Shown piece after piece: positions 17,758 to 26,936 of a DNA stretch of 64,000 bases (its first letter is position 1; every line of letters begins with the position of its first letter). The translations under genes were made by a program, and so were the position numbers. Source of the stretch: Streptococcus suis (lineage in GTDB: Bacteria > Bacillota > Bacilli > Lactobacillales > Streptococcaceae); the NCBI RefSeq assembly GCF_002960445.1, contig NZ_POJD01000358.1, positions 111,711-175,710 on the forward strand, given 5' to 3'. The notes under the pieces are model-generated. The model ran no database searches. It saw only the letters and a program-made list of their open reading frames with translations, and was not told where the DNA came from.

Positions 17758-19119
17758 ATGAAATTAACCCTACACGAAGTCGCTCAGGTCTTGGGCGCAA
17801 AAAATGATAGTAGTCTTTATCCTGATACAGCACTCAACAAGGTCGAGTTCGATAGCCGACTCGTCACAACTGGTGACCTCTTTGTTCCCCTCAAGGGTGC
17901 GCGTGACGGTCATGACTTTATTCCTGTTGCTTTTGAAAATGGCTGCGCAGTAACCCTTTCGGAAGTCAGCCTTGATGTTCCCCACATTCTAGTAGATGAC
18001 TGCTTGGCTGCGCTTCAACAATTAGCGGCCTACTACCTAGAGAAAACAGGGGTAGAAGTCATTGCCGTGACAGGTTCAAACGGTAAAACGACCACCAAGG
18101 ACATGATTCACGATGTTCTAGCGACGACTTACAAGACTTACAAGACCCAAGGCAACTACAACAACGAAATCGGTCTGCCATACACCGTCCTCCATATGCC
18201 TGACGATACAGAAAAACTGGTCTTGGAAATGGGGCAGGACCACTTGGGCGATATTCACCTCTTGTCTGAAATTGCTAAACCAAGCCTATCAGTTGTTACC
18301 CTTTTTGGAGAAGCCCACCTGGAATTTTTCGGCTCACGAGAAGAGATTGCCAAGGGAAAATTACAGATTGCAGATGGAATGGAGCCAGGTAGTAAACTCT
18401 TGATCCCGGCAGATCCAATTGCGGATAAGCTCTTGCCTAGCCATGTAGAACTCATTCGCTTCGGTGAGCAGGCTGATTTGCAGGTGACCAGTCTGGTTGA
18501 GAGCAAGGACAGCCTGACTTTCACCGTCAATTTTATGGACGGCGATATTTTCCTGCCTGTAACAGGCAAGTACAATGCCACCAATGCCATGGTAGCAAGC
18601 TATGTGGGCAAGACCTTGGGTGTGTCTGATGAGGCCATCACCTCAGCCCTAGCCAGTCTTAACTTGACCCGCAACCGCACCGAGTGGAAAAAGGCAGCTA
18701 ACGGAGCCGATATTCTTAGTGATGTCTACAACGCTAACCCAACGGCCATGCGATTGATTTTGGAAACTTTTTCTAGTATTCCCGCAAACGACGGCGGCAA
18801 GAAAATCGCGGTTTTGGCAGATATGAAAGAACTGGGCAGCCAGTCGGTTGATCTTCATAATCAGATGATTTTGAGCCTGTCGCCTGATGTGCTAGACACC
18901 GTCATTTTTTACGGTCAGGACATTGAAGGTCTGGCCCAGCTGGCTAGTCAGATATTTCCGATTGGAAAAGTCTATTTCTTTAGGAAAAATGCAGAGCAGG
19001 ACCAATTTGAAGAACTGGTTAAACAGGTTCAGTCAGTATTAGGAACCAATGATCAGATCTTGCTCAAGGGCTCTAACTCAATGCAGTTGGCTAAAGTGGT
19101 GGAAGAATTAGCAAAATAG
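17758..19119 (+). CDS. murF: UDP-N-acetylmuramoyl-tripeptide--D-alanyl-D-alanine ligase
   Basis: This 453-residue Mur ligase adds D-Ala-D-Ala to the UDP-MurNAc-tripeptide in the cytoplasm. It shows VEFDSRLV, the ATP loop TGSNGKTTTKDM, the central YNNEIGLPYTVL and a C-terminal domain with SDVYNANPTAM. ATG 17758 follows GGAGAAA. It uses the product of the nearby ddl gene. The 290 bases upstream are filled by a terminator-like hairpin and a palindromic element. Confidence 0.97.
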   Translation: MKLTLHEVAQVLGAKNDSSLYPDTALNKVEFDSRLVTTGDLFVPLKGARDGHDFIPVAFENGCAVTLSEVSLDVPHILVDDCLAALQQLAAYYLEKTGVEVIAVTGSNGKTTTKDMIHDVLATTYKTYKTQGNYNNEIGLPYTVLHMPDDTEKLVLEMGQDHLGDIHLLSEIAKPSLSVVTLFGEAHLEFFGSREEIAKGKLQIADGMEPGSKLLIPADPIADKLLPSHVELIRFGEQADLQVTSLVESKDSLTFTVNFMDGDIFLPVTGKYNATNAMVASYVGKTLGVSDEAITSALASLNLTRNRTEWKKAANGADILSDVYNANPTAMRLILETFSSIPANDGGKKIAVLADMKELGSQSVDLHNQMILSLSPDVLDTVIFYGQDIEGLAQLASQIFPIGKVYFFRKNAEQDQFEELVKQVQSVLGTNDQILLKGSNSMQLAKVVEELAK

Positions 19120-19130
19120 TGAGTATGATT

Positions 19131-19161
19131 GAATTTCCCCTACTTTTATAGGGGGAAATTC
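19131..19161 (+). terminator. murF terminator-like hairpin
   Basis: GAATTTCCCC pairs with GGGGGAAATTC; the T-rich tract that follows is interrupted. Confidence 0.6.
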
Positions 19162-19369
19162 CGTCATATTTTATTTTTCGTCAAGAACCTAAGGTATTTT
19201 CTAATAACATAGAAAGATGGCCAGACATGGAAATTAGAATTTACAGGTTATTATCATTATTATCCTACTAGTTGACATCCTAATTTTTTAATCCAACTTG
19301 TAAACATTTATACAATTTGATATACTATCTTTGATTTGAATGGTTAGAAAGGATTTAGGGGGAGAAAGT

Positions 19370-20056
19370 ATGAATGATTTTTTTACTAATCAAGTTTCGC
19401 ATGGCCCGCATCTAGGGTTATTTACTCACCTTGGCTTGTTGCTACCGCTTTTTATCTTGCTTTACTTGACCACGCGATATTATACTAAAACTTGGTTTAA
19501 TCGTTTGTTTTGGACAATTTTACTTTTTCAAGTGGTTAGTCTATATACTTGGTATATTTGGTCCGATTGGTCCCTTTCTGAAAGTTTACCCTTTTATCAT
19601 TGTCGACTAGCCATATTATTTTTACTGTTTGCTAGGAAGGGAGATTTGAAACTCTACTTTTCCTATCTTGGTCTCATTGGTTCCTTGGTGGCTTTTATTT
19701 ACCCGGTCTTCGATCCCTTTCCTTTTCCACATCTGACCTTCTTTACCTTTGTGGTTGGTCATTATGCTTTAGCAGTGTTGAGTTTGTCTTATATTTTGAC
19801 AGAGGGATATCAATTCAGTCTTTCAAGACGGGAGCGTTTGTCACTGACAGTCATGCTTCATCTGGTCATGCTTTTTGTTAATTGGTTGACAAAAGGTAAT
19901 TATGGTTATTTGACTCGCTTACCCATAGTCAATAGCCAAGAGACTTGGTTCAATTTTGTCCTACTTTCACTAATGATATCATGTTTAATTAGTTCTGTTC
20001 AGGCAGGGTTCCAATTATATTGGAAAAAGAAATTAGTCTATCTGCTCCAAGATTGA
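19370..20056 (+). CDS. YwaF/TIGR02206-family integral membrane protein
   Basis: This 228-residue protein has six or seven membrane segments and the family signatures LPFYHCRLA and WLTKGNYGYLTRLP. The family is conserved in Firmicutes and its function is unknown. ATG 19370 follows AGGGGGAGAAAG; an upstream ATG at 19340 has no ribosome site. It has its own region after the murF hairpin and ends before a terminator, so it is likely monocistronic. Confidence 0.85.
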   Translation: MNDFFTNQVSHGPHLGLFTHLGLLLPLFILLYLTTRYYTKTWFNRLFWTILLFQVVSLYTWYIWSDWSLSESLPFYHCRLAILFLLFARKGDLKLYFSYLGLIGSLVAFIYPVFDPFPFPHLTFFTFVVGHYALAVLSLSYILTEGYQFSLSRRERLSLTVMLHLVMLFVNWLTKGNYGYLTRLPIVNSQETWFNFVLLSLMISCLISSVQAGFQLYWKKKLVYLLQD

Positions 20057-20098
20057 TTTTCCAAGTGTTTGAAAAATTCCATTATTTCCGATATAATA

Positions 20099-20129
20099 AG
20101 AGAGTTGCAGTAGTTGCTCTCTTTTTTTG
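20099..20129 (+). terminator. Terminator after the YwaF-like gene
   Basis: An imperfect AGAGAG...CTCTCT stem is followed by TTTTTTT. A TATAAT immediately precedes it. Confidence 0.65.
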
Positions 20130-20200
20130 TACTCTTTTGATTTGATAGGTAAAAGAAGAAGTCAGCTCTGCTATGGACCAAAGAAAAAGGAATAACGATC

Positions 20201-21745
20201 ATGTCACTACAAGAAGAAATCAAGAAACGCCGCACCTTTGCGATCATCTCTCACCCGGACGCGGGTAAGACCACTATTACCGAGCAGTTGCTCTACTTTG
20301 GGGGTGAAATTCGTGAGGCAGGGACGGTCAAGGGGAAAAAGACTGGTAACTTCGCTAAGTCTGACTGGATGGATATCGAGAAACAGCGTGGTATCTCTGT
20401 TACCTCATCTGTCATGCAGTTTGACTATGCGGGTAAGCGTGTTAACATTTTGGATACGCCAGGACACGAGGACTTCTCTGAGGATACCTATCGGACCTTG
20501 ATGGCGGTGGATGCGGCTGTCATGGTAGTGGACTCTGCCAAAGGTATCGAGGCCCAAACCAAAAAACTCTTTGAGGTTGTTAAGCACCGCAACATTCCTG
20601 TTTTTACCTTTATCAACAAGTTGGACCGTGACGGTCGTGAGCCGCTTGATTTGTTGCAGGAATTGGAAGAAGTCTTGGGCATTGCCAGCTACCCCATGAA
20701 CTGGCCCATCGGTATGGGGAAATCTTTTGAGGGACTTTATGACCTCCATAACAAACGCTTGGAACTCTACCGTAGTGATGAGCGTTTTGCAAGTTTGGAC
20801 GAGGGTGACAAACTCTTTGGTTCTAACCCCTTTTATGCACAAGTTCTAGATGATATTGAACTTCTGGCGGAAGCTGGGAATGAATTTTCAGAGCAGGCGA
20901 TTTTGGACGGCGATTTGACACCTGTTTTCTTCGGCTCAGCCCTGACAAACTTTGGTGTGCAGACCTTCCTTGACACCTTCTTGGAATTTGCTCCAGAGCC
21001 ACATGGTCACAAGACAACGACAGGGGATGTCATTGACCCGCTCAACAAAGATTTTTCAGGTTTTGTTTTCAAAATCCAAGCCAACATGGACCCTCGTCAC
21101 CGCGACCGCATTGCCTTTGTTCGTGTGGTTTCGGGTGAATTTGAACGCGGTATGGCGGTCAACCTGCCCCGTACAGGCAAGGGGGCTAAGTTGTCCAACG
21201 TGACCCAGTTCATGGCCGAGTCCCGTGAGAATGTGGAAAATGCAGTTGCGGGGGACATTATCGGGGTTTATGATACAGGGACTTATCAGGTAGGAGATAC
21301 CCTGACCGTAGGCAAGAACAAGTTTGAATTCGAACCGCTACCAACCTTTACCCCGGAAATTTTCATGAAAGTGTCTGCTAAAAACGTCATGAAACAAAAA
21401 TCCTTCCACAAGGGAATTGAGCAATTGGTGCAAGAAGGAGCTATCCAGCTCTACAAGAACTACCAGACTGGCGAGTATATGCTGGGGGCTGTTGGTCAGC
21501 TCCAGTTTGAAGTTTTCAAACACCGCATGGAAGGCGAGTACAATGCTGAGGTAGTCATGACCCCAATGGGTAAAAAGACAGTCCGTTGGATCAAGCCAGA
21601 AGACCTGGATGAACGCATGTCATCAAGCCGCAACATCTTGGCTAAAGACCGCTTTGACCAACCCGTTTTCCTCTTTGAAAACGACTTCGCCCTCCGCTGG
21701 TTCGCGGACAAGTATCCGGATGTGGAGTTGGAAGAGAAGATGTAG
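20201..21745 (+). CDS. prfC: Peptide chain release factor 3
   Basis: This 514-residue translational GTPase recycles RF1/RF2 from the ribosome. G1 is SHPDAGKTT, switch I contains RGISVTSS, G3 is DTPGHEDF and G4 is NKLDRDG; EF-G-like domains II and III follow. The length is normal. A large stem-loop sits right after the stop codon. It appears to be a single-gene unit. Confidence 0.96.
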   Translation: MSLQEEIKKRRTFAIISHPDAGKTTITEQLLYFGGEIREAGTVKGKKTGNFAKSDWMDIEKQRGISVTSSVMQFDYAGKRVNILDTPGHEDFSEDTYRTLMAVDAAVMVVDSAKGIEAQTKKLFEVVKHRNIPVFTFINKLDRDGREPLDLLQELEEVLGIASYPMNWPIGMGKSFEGLYDLHNKRLELYRSDERFASLDEGDKLFGSNPFYAQVLDDIELLAEAGNEFSEQAILDGDLTPVFFGSALTNFGVQTFLDTFLEFAPEPHGHKTTTGDVIDPLNKDFSGFVFKIQANMDPRHRDRIAFVRVVSGEFERGMAVNLPRTGKGAKLSNVTQFMAESRENVENAVAGDIIGVYDTGTYQVGDTLTVGKNKFEFEPLPTFTPEIFMKVSAKNVMKQKSFHKGIEQLVQEGAIQLYKNYQTGEYMLGAVGQLQFEVFKHRMEGEYNAEVVMTPMGKKTVRWIKPEDLDERMSSSRNILAKDRFDQPVFLFENDFALRWFADKYPDVELEEKM

Positions 21746-21748
21746 CGG

Positions 21749-22200
21749 AAAGACAGAAATCAGTAATCAACAAAGTTGATTTGATTTCGTCGTCTTTCCC
21801 TCGCAAGGGCGTCCAAAGAACTCAAGCAATGCGAAGAGTGATTTGTTGACGCCTACTGCGCCATCAGGCAGAAATCGGTAGTTTGCCTTGCAAACTCGAT
21901 TTCGTCGTCTTTTCCTCGCAAGGGTGTCCAGTAATGTGTTGACGCCTACTGCATCGAGGTTCAGTGAACCTTTTGAGGTTGGAACTAGAGCGAACTTTGT
22001 TCGCAACAGTCGTAATGGTCAGATTTGGAGTATGAAATACGAATTGCTGAGATTTGCTTTGCAAATCTTATCTCCTACCTTTAACAGTCTCCCAGACTGT
22101 TAAAGCCAATCAACCACTACGCTGAGATGTTGACACGAACCCTGAGAAGCGAGGTTGGACTTTTTGCCCAGCCTCTTCCTCAGCCAATCCAATCAATCCT
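21749..22200. repeat. Palindrome chain with two tandem ~100-bp units
   Basis: No credible gene lies in this stretch. Two imperfect tandem units (about 21758-21864 and 21868-21955) share CAGAAATC, GATTTCGTCGTCTTT, CCTCGCAAGG and TGTTGACGCCTACTGC, but the hairpin arms differ: ATCAAC/GTTGAT in the first, AGTTTG/CAAACT in the second. Further palindromes follow: GGTTCAGTGAACC, GCGAACTTTGTTCGC, GATTTGCTTTGCAAATC (about 22050) and TTTAACAGTCT-CCC-AGACTGTTAAA (22079-22102). Confidence 0.7.
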
Positions 22201-22202
22201 AT

Positions 22203-22233
22203 AATAAGTCAGGTAAGTCCTGGCTTATTTTAA
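22203..22233. terminator. Intergenic terminator
   Basis: AATAAGTCAGG-TAAGT-CCTGGCTTATT is followed by TTAATTTTG; it is usable from both sides. Confidence 0.65.
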
Positions 22234-22311
22234 TTTTGTTATCATTGCAAAAAAAGTATTATTATAATATGCTATAGTGGTATAAACGGAAATGGATTGG
22301 AGGTCTGAACT

Positions 22312-23913
22312 GTGTTTTACTACCTTAGAAAATGCAAGTTGGCAATAGTTGCTTATATTGCTGTGTCGGTGGTCTATGCTCTGATTTTAGCGGCAACGGG
22401 TTTTATTTATGCGCGAGTTTCGGAAGCGGCCTTATCTGGTGACCAAAAGGCATTTATGACTAGTTCGGTGATTGCAGTGGTATTCTTTTTATGTGACGGC
22501 TATTTTGACTACCTGCCGCGCTATCTCAAGTTTAAGGTAATCAATCAGATTATGGAAGAAACGCGCAATCAATTAGTGACTGTCTATGCGAGTGAGGACT
22601 TAGGAGAGGCAGCAAAAGACAGTCAGGCAGATAAGGTCCATGTCTTGGTTCATCATCTGAACATCTTAGAAACTACCTATCTAACACCGCTTCTATCCAT
22701 GGTGACAAGCATATTAGTCTTTAGTTTTTCCTTGATTGGAGCTCTCTATCTTCAAGGAACCATGGCTATGATCATGTTGGCGCTCTGCTTTATTCCATTT
22801 TTGGCTCCGGTGATTAATAAGGGGATTTTAGCTCGTGTGACTAAGGACAGTCAGGAGGAGAAGAATGCCTATCTCGCCTTGTTTAGTGAGTTTGTAGAAG
22901 CTCTCTCTTTTATCCGCATCAGCACCATCACGCCAGTTTTTCAAGAAAAGCTGGCGGTATCTAGTCAGGAATACACTAGGCGTGCTAACCGTTTTGCCCA
23001 AAAACAATCCCAGACCTATGCGGTTTCCTACAGTTTGAGCAGCGTAGTCTATTCAGGTTCCTGGATTATTGGAGGGATATTTGTCTTCCAAGGTCTGCTG
23101 AACATTTCGGATTTGATTGCTATGACAACCCTGATGGGAACTGTAGCAGGTCCTATCCAAACCATGTCAGGCTTGCTGACGGATTATCTTTCTAGTCGGA
23201 CGGTTGTGGAGGAGTTGACAGGTCTCTTAAATAGGAAGGAAGAAGGTCAAGCTGCCAAGCCAGTTTTGAAGGAATCCATTACGAGCCTTGCTCTGGAAGG
23301 GATTGATTGTCGCTATCAAGACCATCTGATTGTGGAGAATTTTTCTTATCTTTTTCAGGCCAATAAAAAATATGCTATCTTGGGCAAGAGCGGGAGTGGG
23401 AAGACGACCTTGCTCCGCCTCTTGCTGGGGATTCAGAAACCAGAGGCTGGAAGAGTCCTGGTCAACCAGAGGAATCTGGCAGAACTGGATCAGCTTGCCC
23501 TCTTTCGGAAAATTTACTACCTACCGCAGAAAACCAATCTATTTACAGCTAGCATCGGGGATAATTTGACCTTGTTTGCGCCTTTAGATGAGAATAAAGC
23601 AATGGGTTGCTTGCGGCAAGTTGGTTTAGAGGACTGGTTCTATCGGCAGGGAGATGGATTTGCTACTCTCTTGACCTCTTCTCAGCAATTATCAGGTGGG
23701 GAAGAGAGACGGTTTGATTTGGCGCGTGCCCTTTACCGTGATGCGGAGGTCTTTTTATTTGATGAACCTACAACAGGCTTAGATTCTCAAAGCGAACAAT
23801 TGATTGCAGATAGTCTCGAGAAAATAAGGGACAAACTGGTGATTGTTGTGACACACTCTCAGGAGGAAAGTTTTTTAGCCCTCTTTGATGAGCAGGTTCA
23901 TCTATCAGTTTGA
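22312..23913 (+). CDS. ABC exporter (fused membrane and ATPase domains)
   Basis: This 533-residue half-transporter has an N-terminal exporter membrane domain with about six segments (to residue ~290) and a C-terminal ATPase with Walker A GKSGSGKTT, a diverged signature LSGGEERR and Walker B VFLFDEPTTGLD. There is no peptidase domain, so it is not a classic bacteriocin processor. GTG 22312 follows TTGGAGG. It stands alone, so it may work as a homodimer; the cargo (peptide, lipid or drug) cannot be told. The membrane domain is shorter and less conserved than in MsbA-like proteins. Confidence 0.82.
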   Translation: MFYYLRKCKLAIVAYIAVSVVYALILAATGFIYARVSEAALSGDQKAFMTSSVIAVVFFLCDGYFDYLPRYLKFKVINQIMEETRNQLVTVYASEDLGEAAKDSQADKVHVLVHHLNILETTYLTPLLSMVTSILVFSFSLIGALYLQGTMAMIMLALCFIPFLAPVINKGILARVTKDSQEEKNAYLALFSEFVEALSFIRISTITPVFQEKLAVSSQEYTRRANRFAQKQSQTYAVSYSLSSVVYSGSWIIGGIFVFQGLLNISDLIAMTTLMGTVAGPIQTMSGLLTDYLSSRTVVEELTGLLNRKEEGQAAKPVLKESITSLALEGIDCRYQDHLIVENFSYLFQANKKYAILGKSGSGKTTLLRLLLGIQKPEAGRVLVNQRNLAELDQLALFRKIYYLPQKTNLFTASIGDNLTLFAPLDENKAMGCLRQVGLEDWFYRQGDGFATLLTSSQQLSGGEERRFDLARALYRDAEVFLFDEPTTGLDSQSEQLIADSLEKIRDKLVIVVTHSQEESFLALFDEQVHLSV

Positions 23914-23925
23914 CAGCAGCAAAAA

Positions 23926-23951
23926 CTCTTCTGGGGTTTTTGCTTTTTTTA
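23926..23951 (+). terminator. Terminator after the ABC exporter
   Basis: AGCAAAAAC and GTTTTTGCT arms are followed by TTTTTT. Confidence 0.75.
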
Positions 23952-23999
23952 TTCCAAATTTTTCGGTAAAATAAGGAAAAGTAAAAAAGGAGTAAACAA

Positions 24000-24383
24000 A
24001 TGGGTTTGTTTTCAGGTTTGATGGGCAATGCCTCGCAGATGAATAATGATAAGGTAGAGCAAGAGTTGGCAGACATCCTTCTGGATGCGGAACAGGTGGA
24101 GATGGCCTTTAGTTTGGTTCGCGATTTGATTGTTTTCACAGAACACCGTTTGATTTTGGTGGACAAACAAGGAATGTCAGGTAAGAAGGTTTCCTACAAG
24201 TCTATTCCCTATCGTTCGATTTCACGATTTACGGTCGAAACCTCCGGTCATTTTGACTTGGATGCTGAATTGAAGATTTGGATTTCTTCTGCGGCAGAAC
24301 CAGCAGAAACTCTTCAGTTCAAGAGTGATAAGAGTGTTATTGCTATCCAAAAAGCCTTGGCATCCGCTGTTTTGGGGAAATAA
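24000..24383 (+). CDS. Bacterial PH-domain protein (bPH_1 type)
   Basis: This 127-residue soluble protein has the pattern typical of bacterial PH-like domains: EQVEMAFSLVRDLIVFTEHRL, then LILVDKQG, KKVSYKSIPYRSISRFTVE and a C-terminal helix. ATG 24000 follows AAAAAGGAG. It is flanked by terminators and is probably monocistronic. The function is unknown across the family. Confidence 0.82.
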   Translation: MGLFSGLMGNASQMNNDKVEQELADILLDAEQVEMAFSLVRDLIVFTEHRLILVDKQGMSGKKVSYKSIPYRSISRFTVETSGHFDLDAELKIWISSAAEPAETLQFKSDKSVIAIQKALASAVLGK

Positions 24384-24407
24384 TCCTAACAATCTCGGTG
24401 TAGAATG

Positions 24408-24439
24408 AGTAGAAAGTGTATCCGCTTTCTACTTTTTTT
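24408..24439 (+). terminator. Terminator after the PH-domain gene
   Basis: AGTAGAAAG and CTTTCTACT arms are followed by TTTTTTT; a TATACT box for the next gene follows at once. Confidence 0.85.
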
Positions 24440-24476
24440 GATATACTAAATATAGACAAATCCAGTAGGTGTTTTT

Positions 24477-25055
24477 ATGTCAAAGATAGGTTTAAAAGAT
24501 TGTTTACTGATTGTTATGGGTGGGATCTTGTATGCCCTAGTTTTGAATATGTTGGTCATTCCCCATGAGTTTGGAGAAGGTGGGGTCACAGGGCTTGCCT
24601 TACTTTTTTACTACACTCTGGGCATGGAAGCAGGGGTAACAAGTTTTATATTCAATGGCGTTCTCCTTGTTTTGGCCTACCGTTTTTTGAGTAGAGTAAG
24701 GGTCTTCTATACTTTTTTGGCAGTGGGTTCTATGTCGGTGACCATGTATGTGACAAGATTTCTACAAGCCCAATGGCTTCCGCTTATTCCCTCTGCTATT
24801 TTAGCTGGTCTAGCGACTGGTTTGTCCATGGCCCTGGTTCTTAAAGGAAACGGCTCAACAGCAGGTAGTGACATAGTTGCCTTATTATGTAACAAATATT
24901 TCAATTGGAAGATTACAAGGGTTATTTTGATTTTTGATATTTTGGTGGTGACACCCTTGGCTTTTAAAATTGGTTGGACCAAAACGTTTTGGACCCTGGT
25001 TATGGTCTTTCTTATCAGTAAATCCTTAGACTTGTGTTTGACCAAATGGAAATAG
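24477..25055 (+). CDS. YitT-family membrane protein lacking the C-terminal domain
   Basis: This 192-residue protein has five or six membrane segments and the YitT membrane-domain signatures IPHEFGEGGVTG and GNGSTAGSDIVAL. Typical YitT proteins are about 280 residues, with a C-terminal DUF2179 domain that is absent here; a good terminator right after the stop suggests this is the normal end rather than a recent break. The role of the family is unknown. Confidence 0.82.
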   Translation: MSKIGLKDCLLIVMGGILYALVLNMLVIPHEFGEGGVTGLALLFYYTLGMEAGVTSFIFNGVLLVLAYRFLSRVRVFYTFLAVGSMSVTMYVTRFLQAQWLPLIPSAILAGLATGLSMALVLKGNGSTAGSDIVALLCNKYFNWKITRVILIFDILVVTPLAFKIGWTKTFWTLVMVFLISKSLDLCLTKWK

Positions 25056-25060
25056 GATGG

Positions 25061-25112
25061 AACCTGTATTCACCAGTCGGTACTGGACGGTGAGTATAGG
25101 TTTTATTTTTTT
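25061..25112 (+). terminator. Terminator after the YitT-like gene
   Basis: AACCTGTATTCACC pairs with GGTGAGTATAGGTT and is followed by a T-rich run. Confidence 0.85.
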
Positions 25113-25150
25113 TGAATTGGCTTCTTTCCAAACTTTTTTAATTTTTTGAC

Positions 25151-25191
25151 TTGACACTGTATTGCTTGTGTGATACAATTAACACATCAAA
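25151..25191 (+). promoter_or_regulatory. Promoter with inverted repeat for the ABC pair
   Basis: TTGACA (25151-25156), 17 bases, TACAAT (25174-25179). An inverted repeat TTGTGT...ACACATCAA (about 25166-25190) spans the -10, as for repressors that block the promoter. Such ABC pairs are often under YtrA/GntR-type control, but no regulator gene is adjacent. Confidence 0.6.
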
Positions 25192-25216
25192 ACAAAGATA
25201 CAAAAAGGATACTTGT

Positions 25217-26095
25217 ATGAATAGAGAGAATGTCTTGTTGCGGATTGAGGGAATGAGTAAAAATTATGGTCAGCAGGCTGCGGTAGATCAGGTATCCTTT
25301 GCCATCCAGCGTGGAGAGATTTGTGGTTTGGTTGGACAAAATGGTGCGGGGAAAACAACTCTTATTCGAATCTTGTCAGGGCTGATTTTTCCAACGACGG
25401 GTCAGCTGGTCTTTCCAAAACCAGTTAAGATGGGAGCTATTATTGAGTCGCCTACGCTTTACCCAAACATGTCTGCTTGGGACAATCTTATGTATGCAGC
25501 TCTGCAATTATCCCTAGAAAATCCAACGGAGCGTATCCAGCAGGTGCTGGACTTGGTGGGTCTGGGGGATGTGGATCGGAAGAAGAAGGTCAAGAATTTT
25601 TCCCTTGGGATGCGGCAGCGAATGTCCATTGCCTTGGCGATTATTGATTTTCCAGAGTTTTTGATTTTGGATGAGCCCATCAATGGTTTGGATCCGTCTG
25701 GGATCAAGGAGGTGCGGGACATTATCTTGCGCTTGCGGGATGAGTACGGAATGACGGTCCTGATTTCTAGTCATATCTTGTCGGAGTTGGAGTTGTTGGC
25801 AGATCGTTTTGTCATCATGCACAAGGGCAAGGTCATTCGTGATCTGACCAGGTCTGATTTGGCAGCGGTCGTGGCGAGAAAGCTCTATCTGGATACGGCA
25901 GACAATGCAGCTGTGAAGGCTTATTTGGAAGAAAAGGGGCTGGAAGTTAGTTTGGAAGAGGCTGGTTTGGTCTTGGATGCGGATGAACATGTTCAATCTC
26001 TTATTGATTTGGTGGGTCAATCAGGGATTGAAATTCTGGAGATTTACCGTCAGGGTCAGCATTTGGAAGAATATTATTTGAGTTTGTTGAACTAG
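25217..26095 (+). CDS. ABC transporter ATP-binding protein, BcrA type
   Basis: This 292-residue ATPase has GQNGAGKTT, a signature FSLGMRQRMSIALA, Walker B FLILDEPINGLDP and switch His in SSHILSE. The BcrA-like subfamily includes bacitracin and lantibiotic self-protection transporters, though many members have other roles. ATG 25217 follows AAAGGATAC; the longer frame from 25151 lies in the promoter. It is 13 bases ahead of its permease partner. Confidence 0.9.
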   Translation: MNRENVLLRIEGMSKNYGQQAAVDQVSFAIQRGEICGLVGQNGAGKTTLIRILSGLIFPTTGQLVFPKPVKMGAIIESPTLYPNMSAWDNLMYAALQLSLENPTERIQQVLDLVGLGDVDRKKKVKNFSLGMRQRMSIALAIIDFPEFLILDEPINGLDPSGIKEVRDIILRLRDEYGMTVLISSHILSELELLADRFVIMHKGKVIRDLTRSDLAAVVARKLYLDTADNAAVKAYLEEKGLEVSLEEAGLVLDADEHVQSLIDLVGQSGIEILEIYRQGQHLEEYYLSLLN

Positions 26096-26108
26096 GAGGA
26101 AGTGGAAA

Positions 26109-26813
26109 ATGAATTTGGTGAAAGCAGATTGGTATCGTATTCGTAAGGAAAGATTGTCCTTGGTTAGTCTGGCAATCTTGATTGTCCTCAGTCTGATTTT
26201 GGCTTATAGCAGTAGTCAGGAACTGACTGCTGTTGGGGCTGAGGATATTCTGTCTAACTGGACAAACTTGTTGCCTCTCTTTTTTGTGGCACCAGCCAAG
26301 ATTTTCTTTGGGGAGGATTTCCAGTTTCGGACAGTCAATAATAGTCTGGTGCGTACCCAGAACCGTTTGAAGATTTTTACTCACAAGTGGTTGTCTAGTG
26401 TGGGACTTTGTGTCTTCTATGTCTTATTTGCCTATATGCTGACTGGTTTTGCTCGTCAAATGATGAATGGAGCAGCAGATTACGGGGTTCTTTTAGAAGG
26501 TTTTGTTTATCAGTTGCCCTTTTATATTGTGATTGCTAGTTTTTGTACAATCTTGTTTGTCATTTTCCCAAAAATTTACCAGGCTTATATGGTATATATC
26601 TTAATTGCCTTCTTGTTTGATCAGTTGTTCATGATGGCGACAGGCATTCTTCTTAAAACGGATTTTTTTGCGGACTTTATGATGTTTTCACAATTATCTG
26701 TGGCAGCTGACTTGGAGAACTTGCTCTCTTGGCCGTCAATCTTGGCACGGGTCTTTAGTTTGGGCTACTTCATCTGCGGTGCTCTGCTATTTTCAAAAAA
26801 GGAATTGAAGTAA
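26109..26813 (+). CDS. ABC-2 type permease partner
   Basis: This 234-residue membrane protein has six hydrophobic segments and starts MNLVKADWYRIRKERLSL, the usual opening of ABC-2 permeases of bacitracin/lantibiotic-type exporters. It follows the ATPase with AGGAGG at 26094-26099. The two genes form a complete transporter; the substrate is not readable. A terminator follows at 26820. Confidence 0.85.
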   Translation: MNLVKADWYRIRKERLSLVSLAILIVLSLILAYSSSQELTAVGAEDILSNWTNLLPLFFVAPAKIFFGEDFQFRTVNNSLVRTQNRLKIFTHKWLSSVGLCVFYVLFAYMLTGFARQMMNGAADYGVLLEGFVYQLPFYIVIASFCTILFVIFPKIYQAYMVYILIAFLFDQLFMMATGILLKTDFFADFMMFSQLSVAADLENLLSWPSILARVFSLGYFICGALLFSKKELK

Positions 26814-26819
26814 GAATAG

Positions 26820-26846
26820 GCAATCTCGAGAGAGGTTGCTTTTTGT
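26820..26846 (+). terminator. Terminator of the ABC pair
   Basis: GCAATCTC-GAGA-GAGGTTGC is followed by TTTTT. Confidence 0.8.
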
Positions 26847-26936
26847 GAAAACGTATTATTTTGATTTCCAAGGTAAATCCTCACCTTAATGCTGAGAATG
26901 TGTTATACTAGGTAGGTTGCAAGTCTGATACTGGTT

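Noticed and set aside
21746..22311. Short ORFs in the post-prfC gap as genes
   Set aside because: They arise from the repeated palindromic units, change frame freely and lack ribosome sites.
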